Shown here in pieces: positions 1 to 11,018 of a DNA stretch of 64,000 nt (position 1 is the first letter of the stretch; every line of letters starts with the position of its first letter). The position numbers were made by a program, and so were the translations under genes. Under the pieces are notes generated by a model. It was given only the letters and a program-made list of their open reading frames with translations, was not told the origin of the DNA and did not search any database. The stretch comes from Dictyophora rubrovolvata (taxonomy: Eukaryota > Basidiomycota > Agaricomycetes > Phallales > Phallaceae): positions 1,364,001 through 1,428,000 of the forward strand of contig CP114123.1 in assembly GCA_029959195.1 (NCBI GenBank), given 5' to 3'.

Positions 1-348
1 ACGTCATGATTGGCAGGTGCCATGTGGCAAGGCCGTGTCCGCTGTGTCTTCCTCGACTATTCCCAATCAAGAACCAACGATGGCTCGTACGGGAGAACTT
101 CGCCCATATGTATGTTATCCAAAAAGCAACGAGCGAGTGACGTAAGACGGGGGCTGGTTCCGAGGCTACAGCGATGGCTGGTGGTATGGTACTTGGCTAT
201 ATATTGTTTTGTGATATAACATGTCCAACCAATGAGCATGAACTAACTCCGAACACTTCGATCAATTTTGAGTTGCGTTAGGACTCTCCATCTAAAACCA
301 TGTTTAACTTTTCATATAAGTACAAGACAAATTTGTACCCCACGGCTA
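1..348. other. No gene seen
   Basis: I see no supported gene here. It is the 3' flank of the exon relic at 349-712, which lies on the minus strand. Confidence 0.6.
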
Positions 349-712
349 CTAAACGTCAACGACCATTGCGCTTCGCAGCAGCATTTGTTTGACATCATTG
401 AACGAATATGTGACCGCAGAGGGACATTTTCGCAGTTGAACCTCATACGACTCAATTGATGGAGTCGTCGGAGAATAGTTCGCGTCAATAATTTTATAGC
501 ATTCACAGCTATCCGTGTCCCAAAGAATCTTGTGATGAAGTTTTGAAAAGTTTTCCAGAAACTCGTCGACTTGCACAAGGTGAAGTTGTATGAGCTGCGT
601 GTTTTGACCAATTGGAGGGAGAACCGGTAACCGCTGGGTACCAGTAATTTGGCCGGGTCCGGCAGCTGCTGGCGTGACCGTGACCGTTTTAGTTTGCCAG
701 TCTCCATACGCC
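349..712 (-). pseudogene. Lone last exon of the three-exon small-gene family (copy E)
   Basis: The minus-strand frame reads LPVLPPIGQNTQLIQL, then VDEFLENFSKLHHKILWDTD, then ANYSPTTPSIESYEV, and ends QMLLRSAMVVDV plus stop. This matches the third exon of the copies at 25560, 23815 and 27079 almost residue by residue. A plausible acceptor (TTAACAG on the minus strand) lies just above 712 and the exon itself is open. I find no exon 1 or exon 2 in the next 500 bases on that strand, so this looks like a detached exon rather than a gene. Function of the family is unknown to me. Confidence 0.75.
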
Positions 713-1159
713 TGTTAAGTAATAAACGCGTACTACTCTCAATGCCTTGTAAATATTATTTTTTCTTTCAGGAGTGTCTTTTGTGCAGTAGTTGTATGAA
801 TAAATCTTACGAATGTGTGGATGAACCAAAGTTTGAATAAAACTGGGTGCATTCAATATGCCGATGTGACAACAACTTGAATGCCGGTTGAGATGCATTC
901 AATGGTCTCGCGCTGAGCCCTACTAGTCCTCAAGAAAACCAGACGCATATGGGAATTTTAATTTACCAATCAAAAGAGTCTCAAGTAAAAATCTTTTTTC
1001 GCGTTCTTCCGGACATTATGCATTAAATTCATGCTCCTTTAGTAGTGCTTGACGTCGACGACCATATCCACAGCAACATGAGCCTCAGGCCATTCACTGT
1101 GCGTTCAAATGCTCTGCTTAAAAACTACAGGAACCTTCTTTTGAAACCTGAAATTTCAG
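713..1159. other. No gene seen
   Basis: This would have to hold exons 1-2 of copy E on the minus strand or the first exon of the acetyltransferase on the plus strand. I could not identify the former. For the latter, an ATG at 1078 followed by an open stretch and a possible donor is one option only. Confidence 0.4.
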
Positions 1160-1171
1160 AAAACGAACGGT

Positions 1172-2026
1172 TTGACTGCCAATGCGAGTGATACTGCTAT
1201 TCCGAACGAGGAGACAGAAGTCACTTACAGAGGTTATATCGGAGAAGGAGAGCTTCCCGCTATCATGGGCTTGGTGGATACCGAACTCAGTGAACCATAC
1301 GTGATATACACGTATCGATATTTCCTACATCAATGGTACGCTTCCATAACTTGCGAAAATGAAATTTAACAGCAGTTTCAACGTCAACTCCTAATTTCCT
1401 TTCATCCCTTCCCAGGCCTCATCTTGCATTTTTAGTAACTTCACTCTTCCTTTCCTTCAACTTTGTGTTAATATTAAAAAAATGATCACCTAGGCCATTG
1501 ATTCTCACAACTCTCCTATAGGCACTGTAGTATGCAAACAAAGTCGTCATCGAAACGGTGCTGAGCGTGGTTATATCGGTATGCTTAGCGTTCAAAAGGG
1601 CCGGAGAAAGAAAGGGATAGGTACGCGCTTTTATTCAAATCTAATCGTAATAGGCCCAAAGTTCCGAGTTAAAATGACCGTTTTTTTAGCCAAGACATTG
1701 GTGCAGTTATCCATTGAAGCTATGGCAAACCACAAAGCTGACGAGGTGTGTTTATTGTTCTCTTCTCTCAGCTCATGATAATAATTATATATCACCGCGT
1801 TCAGGTGGCACTGGAAACTGAATACGATAACGTAGCTGCACTGGCACTATACGAAAGTCTAGGTTTTATACGTGAAAAGAGACTGTTCAGATTCTACATG
1901 AACGGAAAGGATGCGTTCAGGTTGGTTCTTAGGTTGACGGAATTGAGTCCAGGGTTTATTCAACAAAACGGTGATGAAATGGGGAATTCGAATGACGAAC
2001 TTGTTGAAGATTCGGATACTGTGTAA
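1172..2026 (+). CDS. MAK3: N-alpha-acetyltransferase 30 (NatC catalytic subunit, MAK3/NAA30)
   Basis: A GNAT-fold acetyltransferase, the catalytic subunit of NatC, which acetylates protein N-termini of the Met-Leu/Ile/Phe type at the ribosome. Exons read by frame: about 1160-1335, a 19-nt exon near 1415-1433, 1494-1620, 1690-1745 and 1805-2026. Joined, they give [14 protein letters not shown], then [20 protein letters not shown], the acetyl-CoA loop RRKKGIG, and a tail [10 protein letters not shown] ... [16 protein letters not shown] typical of NAA30. The protein would be about 200 aa, normal for the family. The 5' end is not settled: no ATG opens the first exon, which follows a CAG acceptor near 1159, so a short upstream exon probably carries the start. 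The gene is otherwise whole. Confidence 0.88.
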
Positions 2027-2653
2027 CAACACGAAAGAAATGAATATTAATCCCCCTTTCGTTACCGCATGTTACAAGACATTGTACGAAAATCGGAGAC
2101 GTTTTCTCTCAAGAACTGGCCACTCGAGTCTTTCCTTTTTTGTGCCGGCTCTGGATGAAAATAGTTATGAATTTGTACCGGAAACCCGACTCGATACATG
2201 ACAACAGTTTATCCGACATTTCAAAGCACCTTGGAGTTAAAAAAAAACCGTAAACTCAACCTATTGGGTATGTAGGATTTTCACGCTTTTACTCTCGCAG
2301 ATTCAAAACTGAAGTTATTCCACTGCGGGGCCTTTTTCCCCAGCGGCCCGAATACTTGGAGGAAGATACCGTTATCCAATAAAGACGCTAAATGACAGAT
2401 TGAGCATAGAGTCTTAGCATTGCACGCACGGGAAAGGGGAGCATTAACATGGAATGGTTTGATTCGAGCGACGGTTTATTACCCCCGATTGGTTTGATAT
2501 TGGAAGGCGGCTCGTTTTACGAACTGAGGTGGTTATTTATATTTCATAGCAAAGGTTTTCTGGCTATTATACAGACATAACGAGGTATCATATTGACGTG
2601 TGAAATAAATTCAACTCAGAGTTCGGTCATAGAGGGCATTTGCGCGCTGAAGG
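2027..2653. other. Convergent intergenic region
   Basis: The 3' ends of the acetyltransferase and the FunK1 kinase face each other here. I see no further gene or repeat. Confidence 0.6.
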
Positions 2654-4894
2654 TTACTCCGCTATGGTAGACAGTTTTCTCTTCTTTGTGGCGGGTTCGA
2701 CAGCGATATGCTTAACAAGCTCTGATGATCCTTTCATAAGCGCTATTTCAGGGGGTTTCTGTATTTCGTTCTCTTGCGCCGCGTCATCTTTTGGCCATGG
2801 TTTGCGCTCCAAATAAGCGCGAAAGATATTGATCATCCCCTCGGACGTTTTTAGCTCCTCCAATTTCTTCTTATACTCTGTGATGGACTCTTCTTTGCGG
2901 GCAGAAAAGAGGCCCTCAGACTCATCGGACATATCGATGTAACGGACGGCAACGGCTTTTTTGGTGTCCAGCAGCAAATAATGAAGCGCTGGGTTTACGG
3001 ATTTGATCTTGGCCTCCAAAAGAGGGCGGTCTGTGGTCAGATATGATTCCTTCGCTTCTCCGCCTTTTCGATTGCGCCCGACCCGACGATTTGCCTCGAA
3101 AATGCTGTACATGTGGAAGTACAGATCTTCAGGTGAGAAGGCAACTTTAGTGTAGCGGAAAGCGACCCATGTCAAGACATGCACAAATGATTCAAGATCA
3201 TCTTGGAGAATGTGTGGCAAGCTTTGGGAAGGATTCGCTAGTAAACGTGCGGCTGCAAATTGCCACGTTCCCTTGAAGCATACATAAATATATAACATGA
3301 GGAATAGACAATGGTGAAAAAAATCTCACCGTTCTTTCTTTCGCGGGAGGAGACTGATCATCTTGAGATCTGGCCATATCCCAATCAACGAGAAGTGCCG
3401 TCCGAATTCCTCCTGCATCAGCTTCACCCATCATGATATTCCCTACACTAATGTCCCTGTGCAGAATCTTAGCTTCTGTGTACGCTAGAGCATGCGCTAG
3501 ATACTTCTTAGTCAATTATTAATTTACCGAAATGTGACTACATAATCACCTTGTAATGCCTGGTACAAGATCGTCACTAACTCTTTCGTCGACGAAAACT
3601 CCGTAAGTGGTGTTCCCACTTCTTTGAGGATAAGCCGATAATGTTGAAAACTGCGAAGTCCTTGCGGCGCTTTCTGGGCCCATGACGGGCCTTCCTCACA
3701 TAGCTTTTGCACGATAGTCTCCTGATCTTGAATGTCTAGCCATCGTAAAACGCTTGGAATATAAGGCACTTTCTGTTCATGAAGTTTAGCATAAAACGTA
3801 TGCTCCTGAGGGCGGCCAAGAACTCTCCAAGTATCTTTCAGAAACACTTTCTTAGCTTGTCCTTTCAGCGTCGTCAGTTCCGAGCAAGAATATGCGACAA
3901 AGCCTCGAGTCGATCGTCCAAACGGAGACGTCCCGCCCATATAAGTTAATTGTTCCGCAACGTACAAACTGTCCGATTCAGAGGTGGACCTAGTCGTTAA
4001 CATTACCAGCCTAGCGTCTTTTGGAAATACCCGTGCACGGCGAACGACATCTAGTTCTTTTTGGCGCAAGAGACGTGCGGTTGGATCATATCCCCGTTCT
4101 TCTGCGCTCGCTTTGTTGTATCGGCCCAGGAATTCTGCAAAGAGACCGTTCGTCAGATGGAATGGTTCCGTAACGACCACCCCAGCATTGTCCCAATATA
4201 ATAACCTCGCATGTTGTTTAAAGACTAGCATCGAAAAAATATGCTTTCGAAATTGTGCCGATTTCTGTGCAGTTGCATATGATGTGATTTGACCTAAAGT
4301 GTCTTTTCCTTGCCATGTAAGTTTGGTAATATCAGCCTCAAAGGGGTTTGAAATTCCTAATATCTCATCATCATCATCATCATCATCATCATCTGGTTCT
4401 TCTTCTCCTTCTTCGGTATCTTCATCTCGACCCTCGTCTTCATCTTCCTCGTTCTCATCATCTCCATCGTGATCGTGATCGTCGTCGTGCGCACAGTCTG
4501 GTTCTCCAACCATCAGCTCGCGGGTCTTCATATCCATTCCATCACCTCTATCCGCAGGCTTAGGGTATTCGTAAGACGATGGTTCAAGCCCATTACTATC
4601 GATAAATGCGTCATCATTGAGACTGATCTTGAACTCTGCCATCAATTCGACGGCAGAGATTCCTCTCATCTCTAACTTCGCCCATTTCTTGTCGTAAAAA
4701 CAAACATCGGGTTTTACAATTATATTGTGAAAATCTTTGAACACTTTGTCGTGTGTAACATATGGAGGGAAATTAGGACATAGATCTTTCACTGCGTCAA
4801 TCTGTCCGTCGTTGAGTGATATATGCGAAATCGTCAACCTAAATACACTTACGAAGACAGGATATAAATCCTTTTCTACCGTACACGCCGCCAT
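2654..4894 (-). CDS. FunK1 fungal-type protein kinase
   Basis: A member of the FunK1 kinase family, which is expanded in multicellular Basidiomycota; substrates are unknown. The N-terminal half holds the family's WQGKDTLGQI-TSYATAQ and FKQHARLLYWDNAGVVVTEP segments. The catalytic loop ILHRDISVGNIMM (HRD present) is near 3450, the DFG-equivalent VDWDMA near 3385, then GTWQFAAARLL and DDLESFVHVLTWVAFRY in the C-lobe. At least two introns are needed: near 3507-3549 (exact sites unresolved by frame) and 3260-3345, the latter with GTGAGA at the donor. An acidic Asp/Glu tract encoded around 4366-4470 interrupts the N-terminal part. The ATG at 4894 is the longest unbroken start, but a conserved-looking extension continues upstream past one TGA (see next entry). 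It may therefore be a fresh pseudogene. Confidence 0.85.
4366..4393 (+). repeat. (CAT)n microsatellite encoding a poly-Asp run
   Basis: About nine CAT/ATC units inside the FunK1 reading frame. On the coding strand they give a run of Asp in an already acidic region. Confidence 0.9.
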
Positions 4895-5185
4895 TTCTTC
4901 GATTTTCTTTTTAAATTTGTTTCGCCGTGCTTTAGAAACAAATTCTCTTTGTCATCGATTCGGCATGAAGGTGTTGAGAAACGTTTCCAATGGCATCGGT
5001 CCGAGAATATGATCCTCCGCTTCTTCCGCTATAGCAGTCATTCTGAAATTTCTATAGACATGACCAGATGTGCAGGGATGGTCCTGTGATGTCTTCTTGA
5101 CTAGTGGCGTTGACTGAATCTGAGGTGCAGGATCTCCCGCCTGAGGTTGTCTGGGTGGGGTTTGGGGGGGATTTGGAATTTGTTG
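4895..5185 (-). pseudogene. In-frame 5' extension of the FunK1 gene, cut by one TGA
   Basis: Reading the minus strand in the same frame as the kinase gives a proline-rich segment (NPPQTPPRQPQ), then an ATG at 5041 followed by EEAEDHILGPMPLETFLNTF, then a TGA at 4952-4954, then QREFVSKARRNKFKKKIEE running straight into the ATG at 4894. FunK1 proteins usually have such an N-terminal part, so I infer that this was once coding. The frame also stays open upstream to about 5185, where Copia LTR sequence begins. Either the gene is disrupted or translation now starts at 4894. Confidence 0.6.
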
Positions 5186-5487
5186 AGTTGAAGATAGACA
5201 GCGCCACTAAGTGTGAGCGCTTGTGTAGATAGTTTTAGCTTAGTCACACACCCGCCTTGAACTCTTTAGCTATACTAGGGTGTATTATGCGCGGCAAGCC
5301 GCGCCCGCGTGCAAGGCTTAATCTGAGCTGGTGGCTTTGAAGACTATTTTTATTGTTGAAATTTAAATCTCTGTGTTCTAAATACTCCAACATTCGTACT
5401 TGGTTTCTATTGAAAAAATTCCAGACATTTGTAGTATTACATATTATTAGATAATAGAAATAAATACCTTGTGATAACATCTTCACA
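5186..5487 (+). mobile_element. Copia-type LTR (solo or partial)
   Basis: The first ~75 bases match the LTR that follows the Copia RNase H at 16505 (both have TTGAAGATAGACAGC and GATAGTTTTAGCTTAGTCAC). It ends in CTTCACA, nearly the inverse of TGTTGAAG. A short GC hairpin lies near 5290. I could not find matching target duplications. It is inserted at the 5' edge of the FunK1 frame. Confidence 0.65.
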
Positions 5488-5492
5488 TATGC

Positions 5493-5678
5493 TGTCAGGG
5501 TATGCTAATGCTATGCCCCCTATTTCCTACATATTATATTCAGTTCATACTCACAACATTCATATTTATTCCTTTCATATCATATTTCCCTCTCTTTATC
5601 CTTCGTCCCCTCTATTCACCTGCTTCCTTCTACTTGCACCTCTGGCACTCACATACCTTTAGTGCCACAGCCTATGGC
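5493..5678 (+). mobile_element. Left part of an older Gypsy-family LTR
   Basis: It begins TGTCAGGGTATGCTAATG, like the Gypsy LTR at 5679, and shares the T/C-rich body, but diverges from it. The Gypsy element starts directly at its right edge, so I read it as an older related LTR in which the newer element sits. The matching right part may be 13411-13500. Confidence 0.5.
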
Positions 5679-6084
5679 TGTCAGGGTACGCTAGCATCAT
5701 CCCTTTCATTTCTTCCATTTATCTTCAGTTCCTATCTATTTTATTTATTTCCACATTTCTCATATTTTATCCCACTCCTTATCTTCCCCTTTCTTTCCAT
5801 AGTCCCATTCTTCTCTTCAATGGGTGCTGAGCACCCATTCCCATCAGCGCCATGGCCTAGGCCCCGGCTAAAAGTCCGGGACCGGCGCGTATCCGTGCCC
5901 AGTCCATGAACCGAAGGCCGTGTATGACTGTCGCTGTTTTTCATAGTATATAGTTAGTAGCCCTAGAGGAGGGATCCCTAAGTTTGTTCTCTTAGGATCC
6001 CCTCCCTCTAGGTGAGTTAGTATTTCTACCAAATATATTTCTCTTAGGATCCCCTCCCTCTAGTCTGAGTGAGTAGCCCTGACA
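5679..6084 (+). repeat. 5' LTR of the Gypsy element
   Basis: 406 bp, with 8-bp perfect inverted ends TGTCAGGG/CCCTGACA. It has a T/C-rich left half, a GGGTGCTGAGCACCCA palindrome near 5821, and a right half with repeated GGATCCCCTCCCTCTAG blocks that can pair with CTAGAGGAGGGATCC. Confidence 0.85.
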
Positions 6085-6248
6085 GTAGAACAAACTTCTA
6101 CCCCGGGACCGGTCATTTCTATCAACGTTCACCTTCGGAAAATTGTCCTTGACAATGACTCGTTCCATCTCGAGTCCTTCCTTGTGCTCTGTCTATAACT
6201 TGACCCTTCCCATCCTTCTTACTGTGCACCTAGCCTATTTTTACTATC

Positions 6249-9200
6249 ATGGAACCCAACCAGGCTACTCTGAATCTAGAGCAATGCCTCACAGCTATGG
6301 AACAAAATTTCCTTACATGCAACACTCGACTCGAACAACTCCTATCTCATCTTGAACCGTTTCTTCAACCTCAACTCCCATCTGACTCTCCGTCAGAACC
6401 TCCAGTAAACCCTCAATCCACCGATGTTCCCCCAGTCCGAGCATCGGCTCCACCTTCCATGCGAGATTCACAAAATTCTCATAATACTCGTCCCGCAGTG
6501 CCTCAGTCCTTTGATGGTGATAGAAACAAAGGACGCATGTTCTGGAACTCTGTCCAGATCTATATGAGTGCATGTAGCAAGGATTTCGCGACCGACCAAG
6601 AAATGATCATTTGGACACTATTGTATATGAATGACGGCCGCGCCCACGTTTTTGCCAATAGCCTGCTACAGAAGTACCTCGCAGGTATCATTCCTTTCAC
6701 GACATGGGGGGAATTCCGACTCAAGTTCGAAGAGGAGTTTCTGCCCTTAACCGAATGCGATGACGCTCTCAACCTCCTCCTATCCGGCAGATATGCTCAA
6801 GGAGGTCGAACTGTAGAGGATTATGTGGACTCTTTCAATGTCCTCATAGAGCGTGCTGGCTTCACAGATGGCTTCGCCATCACAATGCATTTTCGGCAGG
6901 GATTAGACCCGACAATTCAGTCCAAGGTTGCTACCATGCAGAGCCGACCCACATATGAGGATTTCGAAGGCTAGGTCAAGGCTGCACATATTTTTGATCA
7001 AGATAGAAGAGCAAACGAAGCCTTCAGTGCCACTCGACATCGACAACTCCCAACCCCGTCAGTTCCTAGCTCCTTGATGATGGCTCCTATGTCTCGTCCT
7101 AGACCAGTACCCTGCCTACCTTTGAGACCCACTATCCCCCAGTATCAACCACCTCCATTCCCGCCTCCTAGGCCTGTTGCTCCTGGGTTTGCTGCTGCTC
7201 CGCCTAGGCCATCAATTCCGGTTCAACCTCCTCAACAATGTCAAGACCCGATGGACGTTGATGCCACACGTTGACGGATGACCGCGGAATCCACTAGATG
7301 TTACCGTTGTGGACAAGCTGGGCATCTCATGCGTGACTGTCCTCACACGCATGACATTCGTTTCGTGAACACAGATGAGATTGACAACCTTGTCGAACTG
7401 CTCCTTGCCCAAAAGGACATTGCAGAAGCGCAGAGTCGTGCAGGGCCTGGACCAACAGAGGAAGAAGAGACTCCTGCATTGGTAGCAACAGGGGATTTTC
7501 AGGAAGGCGGCAAGTGAAGGATACACCCTTGTTGCCGACATTTAATAGATTCGACGTTTTGTACATAGATCGTGAACAAAATGATGATAGTAATTCGAAT
7601 CCTATTACCCCTGCTGTATCTCCTAAAAAACCCCCTCTCCCTACACCCTCTTCTACGCCGCCACCTCCACGACTTTCGACTTCAAAGCAGAAGTCATTAC
7701 CCTCCGAATATCGACTCGCAGCCACCACCAGTACTCAGAAACTTGAAATCTCAGTAGAGCTCCAGAGTACTGACACAGGAGATTTGATCACCAGCAAAGC
7801 CATGCTTGATATGGGTGCTAGTGGTATGTTCCTGGACCGCGATTTCGTTGAGAGACATCGATTCCCGACTGTCAAACTCCCGAAACCTATTCCCGTATTC
7901 AATGTTGATGGTACACCCAACCAGGCTGGTGCCATCACACATGTGGTCGATCTGGTTATGAGGTATTGGTCCCACTCTGAATGCGTCCTATTTGCCATTA
8001 CCGCACTTGGGAAATATCCCGTATTACTGGGGCTACCTTGGTTCAAGGCCTACAACCCAGTGATTGATTATACTGCTGGAGAGGTGGAACTGACGCGTTG
8101 TAGTCCCCAATATCGTTCCTGTGCGCCCAGCTGGCCTTCGGGTCATCGCACTAAACATTCCTTTCGACAGATCCGAATGTCTGCAGACATGAAGCTTGAC
8201 AACACCGAGGCTGAAGATCCTGACATGCCTGATCTGGTAGACATGGAGGACGAGCTCCAACTAGAGGACGGCGATCAACTCTTTGGTATTTTGATGGTTG
8301 ACGCTAGACCCGAGGTCCACCATGTTGGTGCAACCGAGACCATCTCACAGAGACTTGCTCAAGCTCATGCCAGGGACTCAGATGCTCCAGCCCCCAAGGG
8401 TTTTCGTGATATCGTGCCTGAACAATTCCATGACTTTGATGACATCTTTTCCAAAGAATCCTTTGATTCTCTACCGATGTCAAAGAAATGGAATCACCCG
8501 ATAGAACTCGTCTCTGGTTCAGAGCCCAAATCCAGTAAGATCTATCTGCTGTCACCGAAGGAACAGGCCAAGTTGGATGTGTTTCTAGAGGAAAACCTTA
8601 AATCAGGACAGATCCGACTCTGGAAATTGCCAATGGCCTCACCAGTCTTCTTTATCAAAAAGAAGGATGGTTTCCTTTGTCTCATCCAGGATTACTGGGC
8701 TCTGAATGCAATGATGATCAAGAACCGCTATCCATTGCCCCTTATCCCAGAACTCGTCAACAAGTTGCAGGGTGCCTGCTACTTCATGAAGCTCAATGTT
8801 CAATGGGGCTACAACAATGTGCGGATAAAGGAAGGTGATGAGTGGAAGGCTGCGTTTCGTACTAACAGAGGCCTTTTTGAACCTTTGGTGATGTTCTTCG
8901 GCCTTACTAACAGTCCGACCACCTTCCAGACGATGATGAACAAAATCTTTGAGGACATGATCTCGGAAGGTGTCATCGCCGTGTATATTGACGATATCCT
9001 CATCTATACATGAGATTTGGAACAACATCATCGTATTACTCGACGCGTACTCGAACAGCTTCGTGAGCACCAGCTATACCTTAAGGCGGAGAAATGTGAG
9101 TTCTGCAAGACCAAGATTGAGTACCTTGGGATGGTCATATCCGAGAATGCTGTCGAAATGGATCCTGCAAAGGTCTCGGGTGTCAAAGACTGGCCTGTCC

Positions 9201-9790
9201 CAAGAAACGTCACCGAAGTTCAATCCTTCCTCGGTTTCGCTAACTTCTATCATCGTTTCATCAAAGACTTCTCTTGTATTGCACTCCCAATGTTCGGTCT
9301 GACCAAAAAGGACACCTTGTTCGTCTGGTCCGACAATTGTCAGCAAGCCTTCGATGCACTCAAGCTCTCAATCACTTCGGCTCCCATCTTGCTCATCCCA
9401 GACCCTGCTAAACCCTACAAGGTTGAGGCAGACAGCTCCGACTTTGCTTCTGGCGTGGTTCTCTCGCAGCTATCGGACGAGGATGGTAAATGGCACCCTG
9501 TCGCGTTCTTCTCAAAAGCCCTGAGCCCCGTAGAATGCAACTACGAGATTCATGACAAGGAAATGCTGGCAATAATTCGAGCCTTGGAAGAATGGCAACA
9601 CTTTCTCGAAGGCGCAAGTCACCCCATCAACATTCGCACTGACTATAAGAACTTAGAGTACTTTATGACCGCTCGCAACCTCAATCATCGGCAAGCTCGG
9701 TGGTCAGTCTATCTTGCTCGATTCGACTTCACCCTCCAGCACATCCCAGGTAAGTCAATGGGGAAGCCTGACAGCCTCTCTCGACGTGCA
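6249..9790 (+). pseudogene. Gypsy gag-pol remnant (gag, zinc knuckle, protease, RT, RNase H)
   Basis: Gag begins at the ATG at 6249 (MEPNQATLNLEQCLTAMEQ) and has a retrotransposon-gag core around 6480-6970. A CCHC zinc knuckle CYRCGQAGHLMRDCP is near 7295. The protease motif LDMGASGMFLD is near 7806. The reverse transcriptase holds the YIDDIL active site near 8985. An RNase H domain follows to about 9780 and includes KVEADSSDFASG. This is a fossil, broken in several places; it is not a functional gene. Confidence 0.88.
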
Positions 9791-10197
9791 TGTCAGGGCT
9801 ACTCACTCAGACTAGAGGGAGGGGATCCTAAGAGAAATGTATTTGGTAGAAATACTAACTCACCTAGAGGGAGGGGATCCTAAGAGAACAACTTAGGGAT
9901 CCCTCCTCTAGGGCTACTAACTATATACTATGAAAAAATGGCGAAGGCCATACGTGGCCTTCAGTTCATGGACTGGGCGCGGATACGCGCCGGTCTCGGA
10001 CTTTTAGCCAGGGCCTAGGCCATGGCTCTGATGGGAACGGGCGCTCAGCACCCGTTGGAGGGAAAGAAGGGAATACAGAAGGAAGGGGGAATGCAGGAGA
10101 TGGGATAAAATATGAGAAATAAGGAAATAAATAAGATAAACCAGAACCGAAGATAAAATGAAGGAAAATGAGGGGACAACGCTAGCGTACCCTGACA
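9791..10197 (-). mobile_element. Reversed solo LTR nested in the Gypsy element
   Basis: A complete 407-bp LTR of the same family in the opposite orientation, bounded by TGTCAGGG and CCCTGACA. Its left half looks closer to the 3' LTR at 10740 than to the 5' LTR at 5679. Flanking bases (GTGCA and CCGAG) do not match, so no target duplication is visible. Confidence 0.8.
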
Positions 10198-10739
10198 CCG
10201 AGTATAAGATTGGTGACAAGGTCTACCTTGATGCCAGTGACATTCGCACCACCAGGCCTTCAGTGAAGTTGTTCCATCACTTCCTGGGGCCTTTTCCTAT
10301 AGCAGCAAGAGTCGGCTCTCATTCATATCGTCTACTCCTACCTAAATCAATGTCACGGCTCCACCTAGTCTTTCATGTCATGAAGTTACGTCTGAGACCA
10401 GAAGACACCATCCCAGGTCGTCATTCTCGAGTCCCTCCTCCTCCCGAGATTCGTGATGATGGAGAACATTATGTTGTGGAAGAGGTCTTGGATAGTCGAG
10501 TCCAACAGAGCAAACTCGAATTTAAGGTTCGTTGGGAAGGTTATGGCCCGGAGTATGATCAATGGGTACCAGAGAAGGACCTGGCAGCCCCCGATCTCTT
10601 GGATAAATTCTATCAAGAGCATCCTGATGCACCACATGCGATAAATGGTCTGTTGTTCTGTCCACGGCCAATCCGACTTTGGGAGAGACTACAGGTGTCG
10701 GATCGACACCTGGTTGAAGGGGGGGGTGGTGTCAGGGTA
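10198..10739 (+). pseudogene. Gypsy integrase C-terminal region with chromodomain, and purine tract
   Basis: It reads KIGDKVYLDASDIRT ... SYRLLLPKSMSRLHLVFHV, the usual integrase tail, then YVVEEVLDSRVQ and the chromodomain signature KFKVRWEGYGPEYDQWVP-like (KVRWEGYGPEYDQWVPEKDL). A G-rich polypurine tract immediately precedes the 3' LTR at 10740. Part of the fossil element. Confidence 0.85.
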
Positions 10740-10890
10740 CACTAGTGTCGTCCCCTTATTTTCCTTCGTTTATTTTCGGTTCTGGTTTATCTTATTCATT
10801 TCCTTATTTCTCGTATTTTATCCCATTTCCTACATTCCCCCTTCCTTCTGTATTCCCTTCTTTCCCTCCAACGGGCACTGAGCACCCGTT
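10740..10890 (+). repeat. 3' LTR of the Gypsy element, left part
   Basis: It starts TGTCAGGGTACACTAG right after the polypurine tract and runs to GAGCACCCGTT, where homology to the other LTR copies stops. Homology resumes at 13161 with CCGTTCCCATCAG, so the LTR is split by the intervening insertion. Confidence 0.8.
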
Positions 10891-11018
10891 GTCGCGCACC
10901 AAAATCTTCCTAATAAGGAAACGTTCTGATTTTTGGTTCAAAGCGGAGTGTCAAACTACCAAAAACTTAACCGATACACCACAGCCTCTCGAAATCAAAA
11001 CCCTTACAAAAAAAAAAA

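Noticed and set aside
4348-4563. Poly-His plus-strand ORF
   Set aside because: It is the antisense shadow of the poly-Asp tract in the FunK1 gene.
9791-10197. The TGTCAGGG...CCCTGACA unit as a MITE-type DNA element
   Set aside because: The same unit sits at both ends of the Gypsy coding region in direct orientation, with a polypurine tract before the right copy, so it is the LTR.
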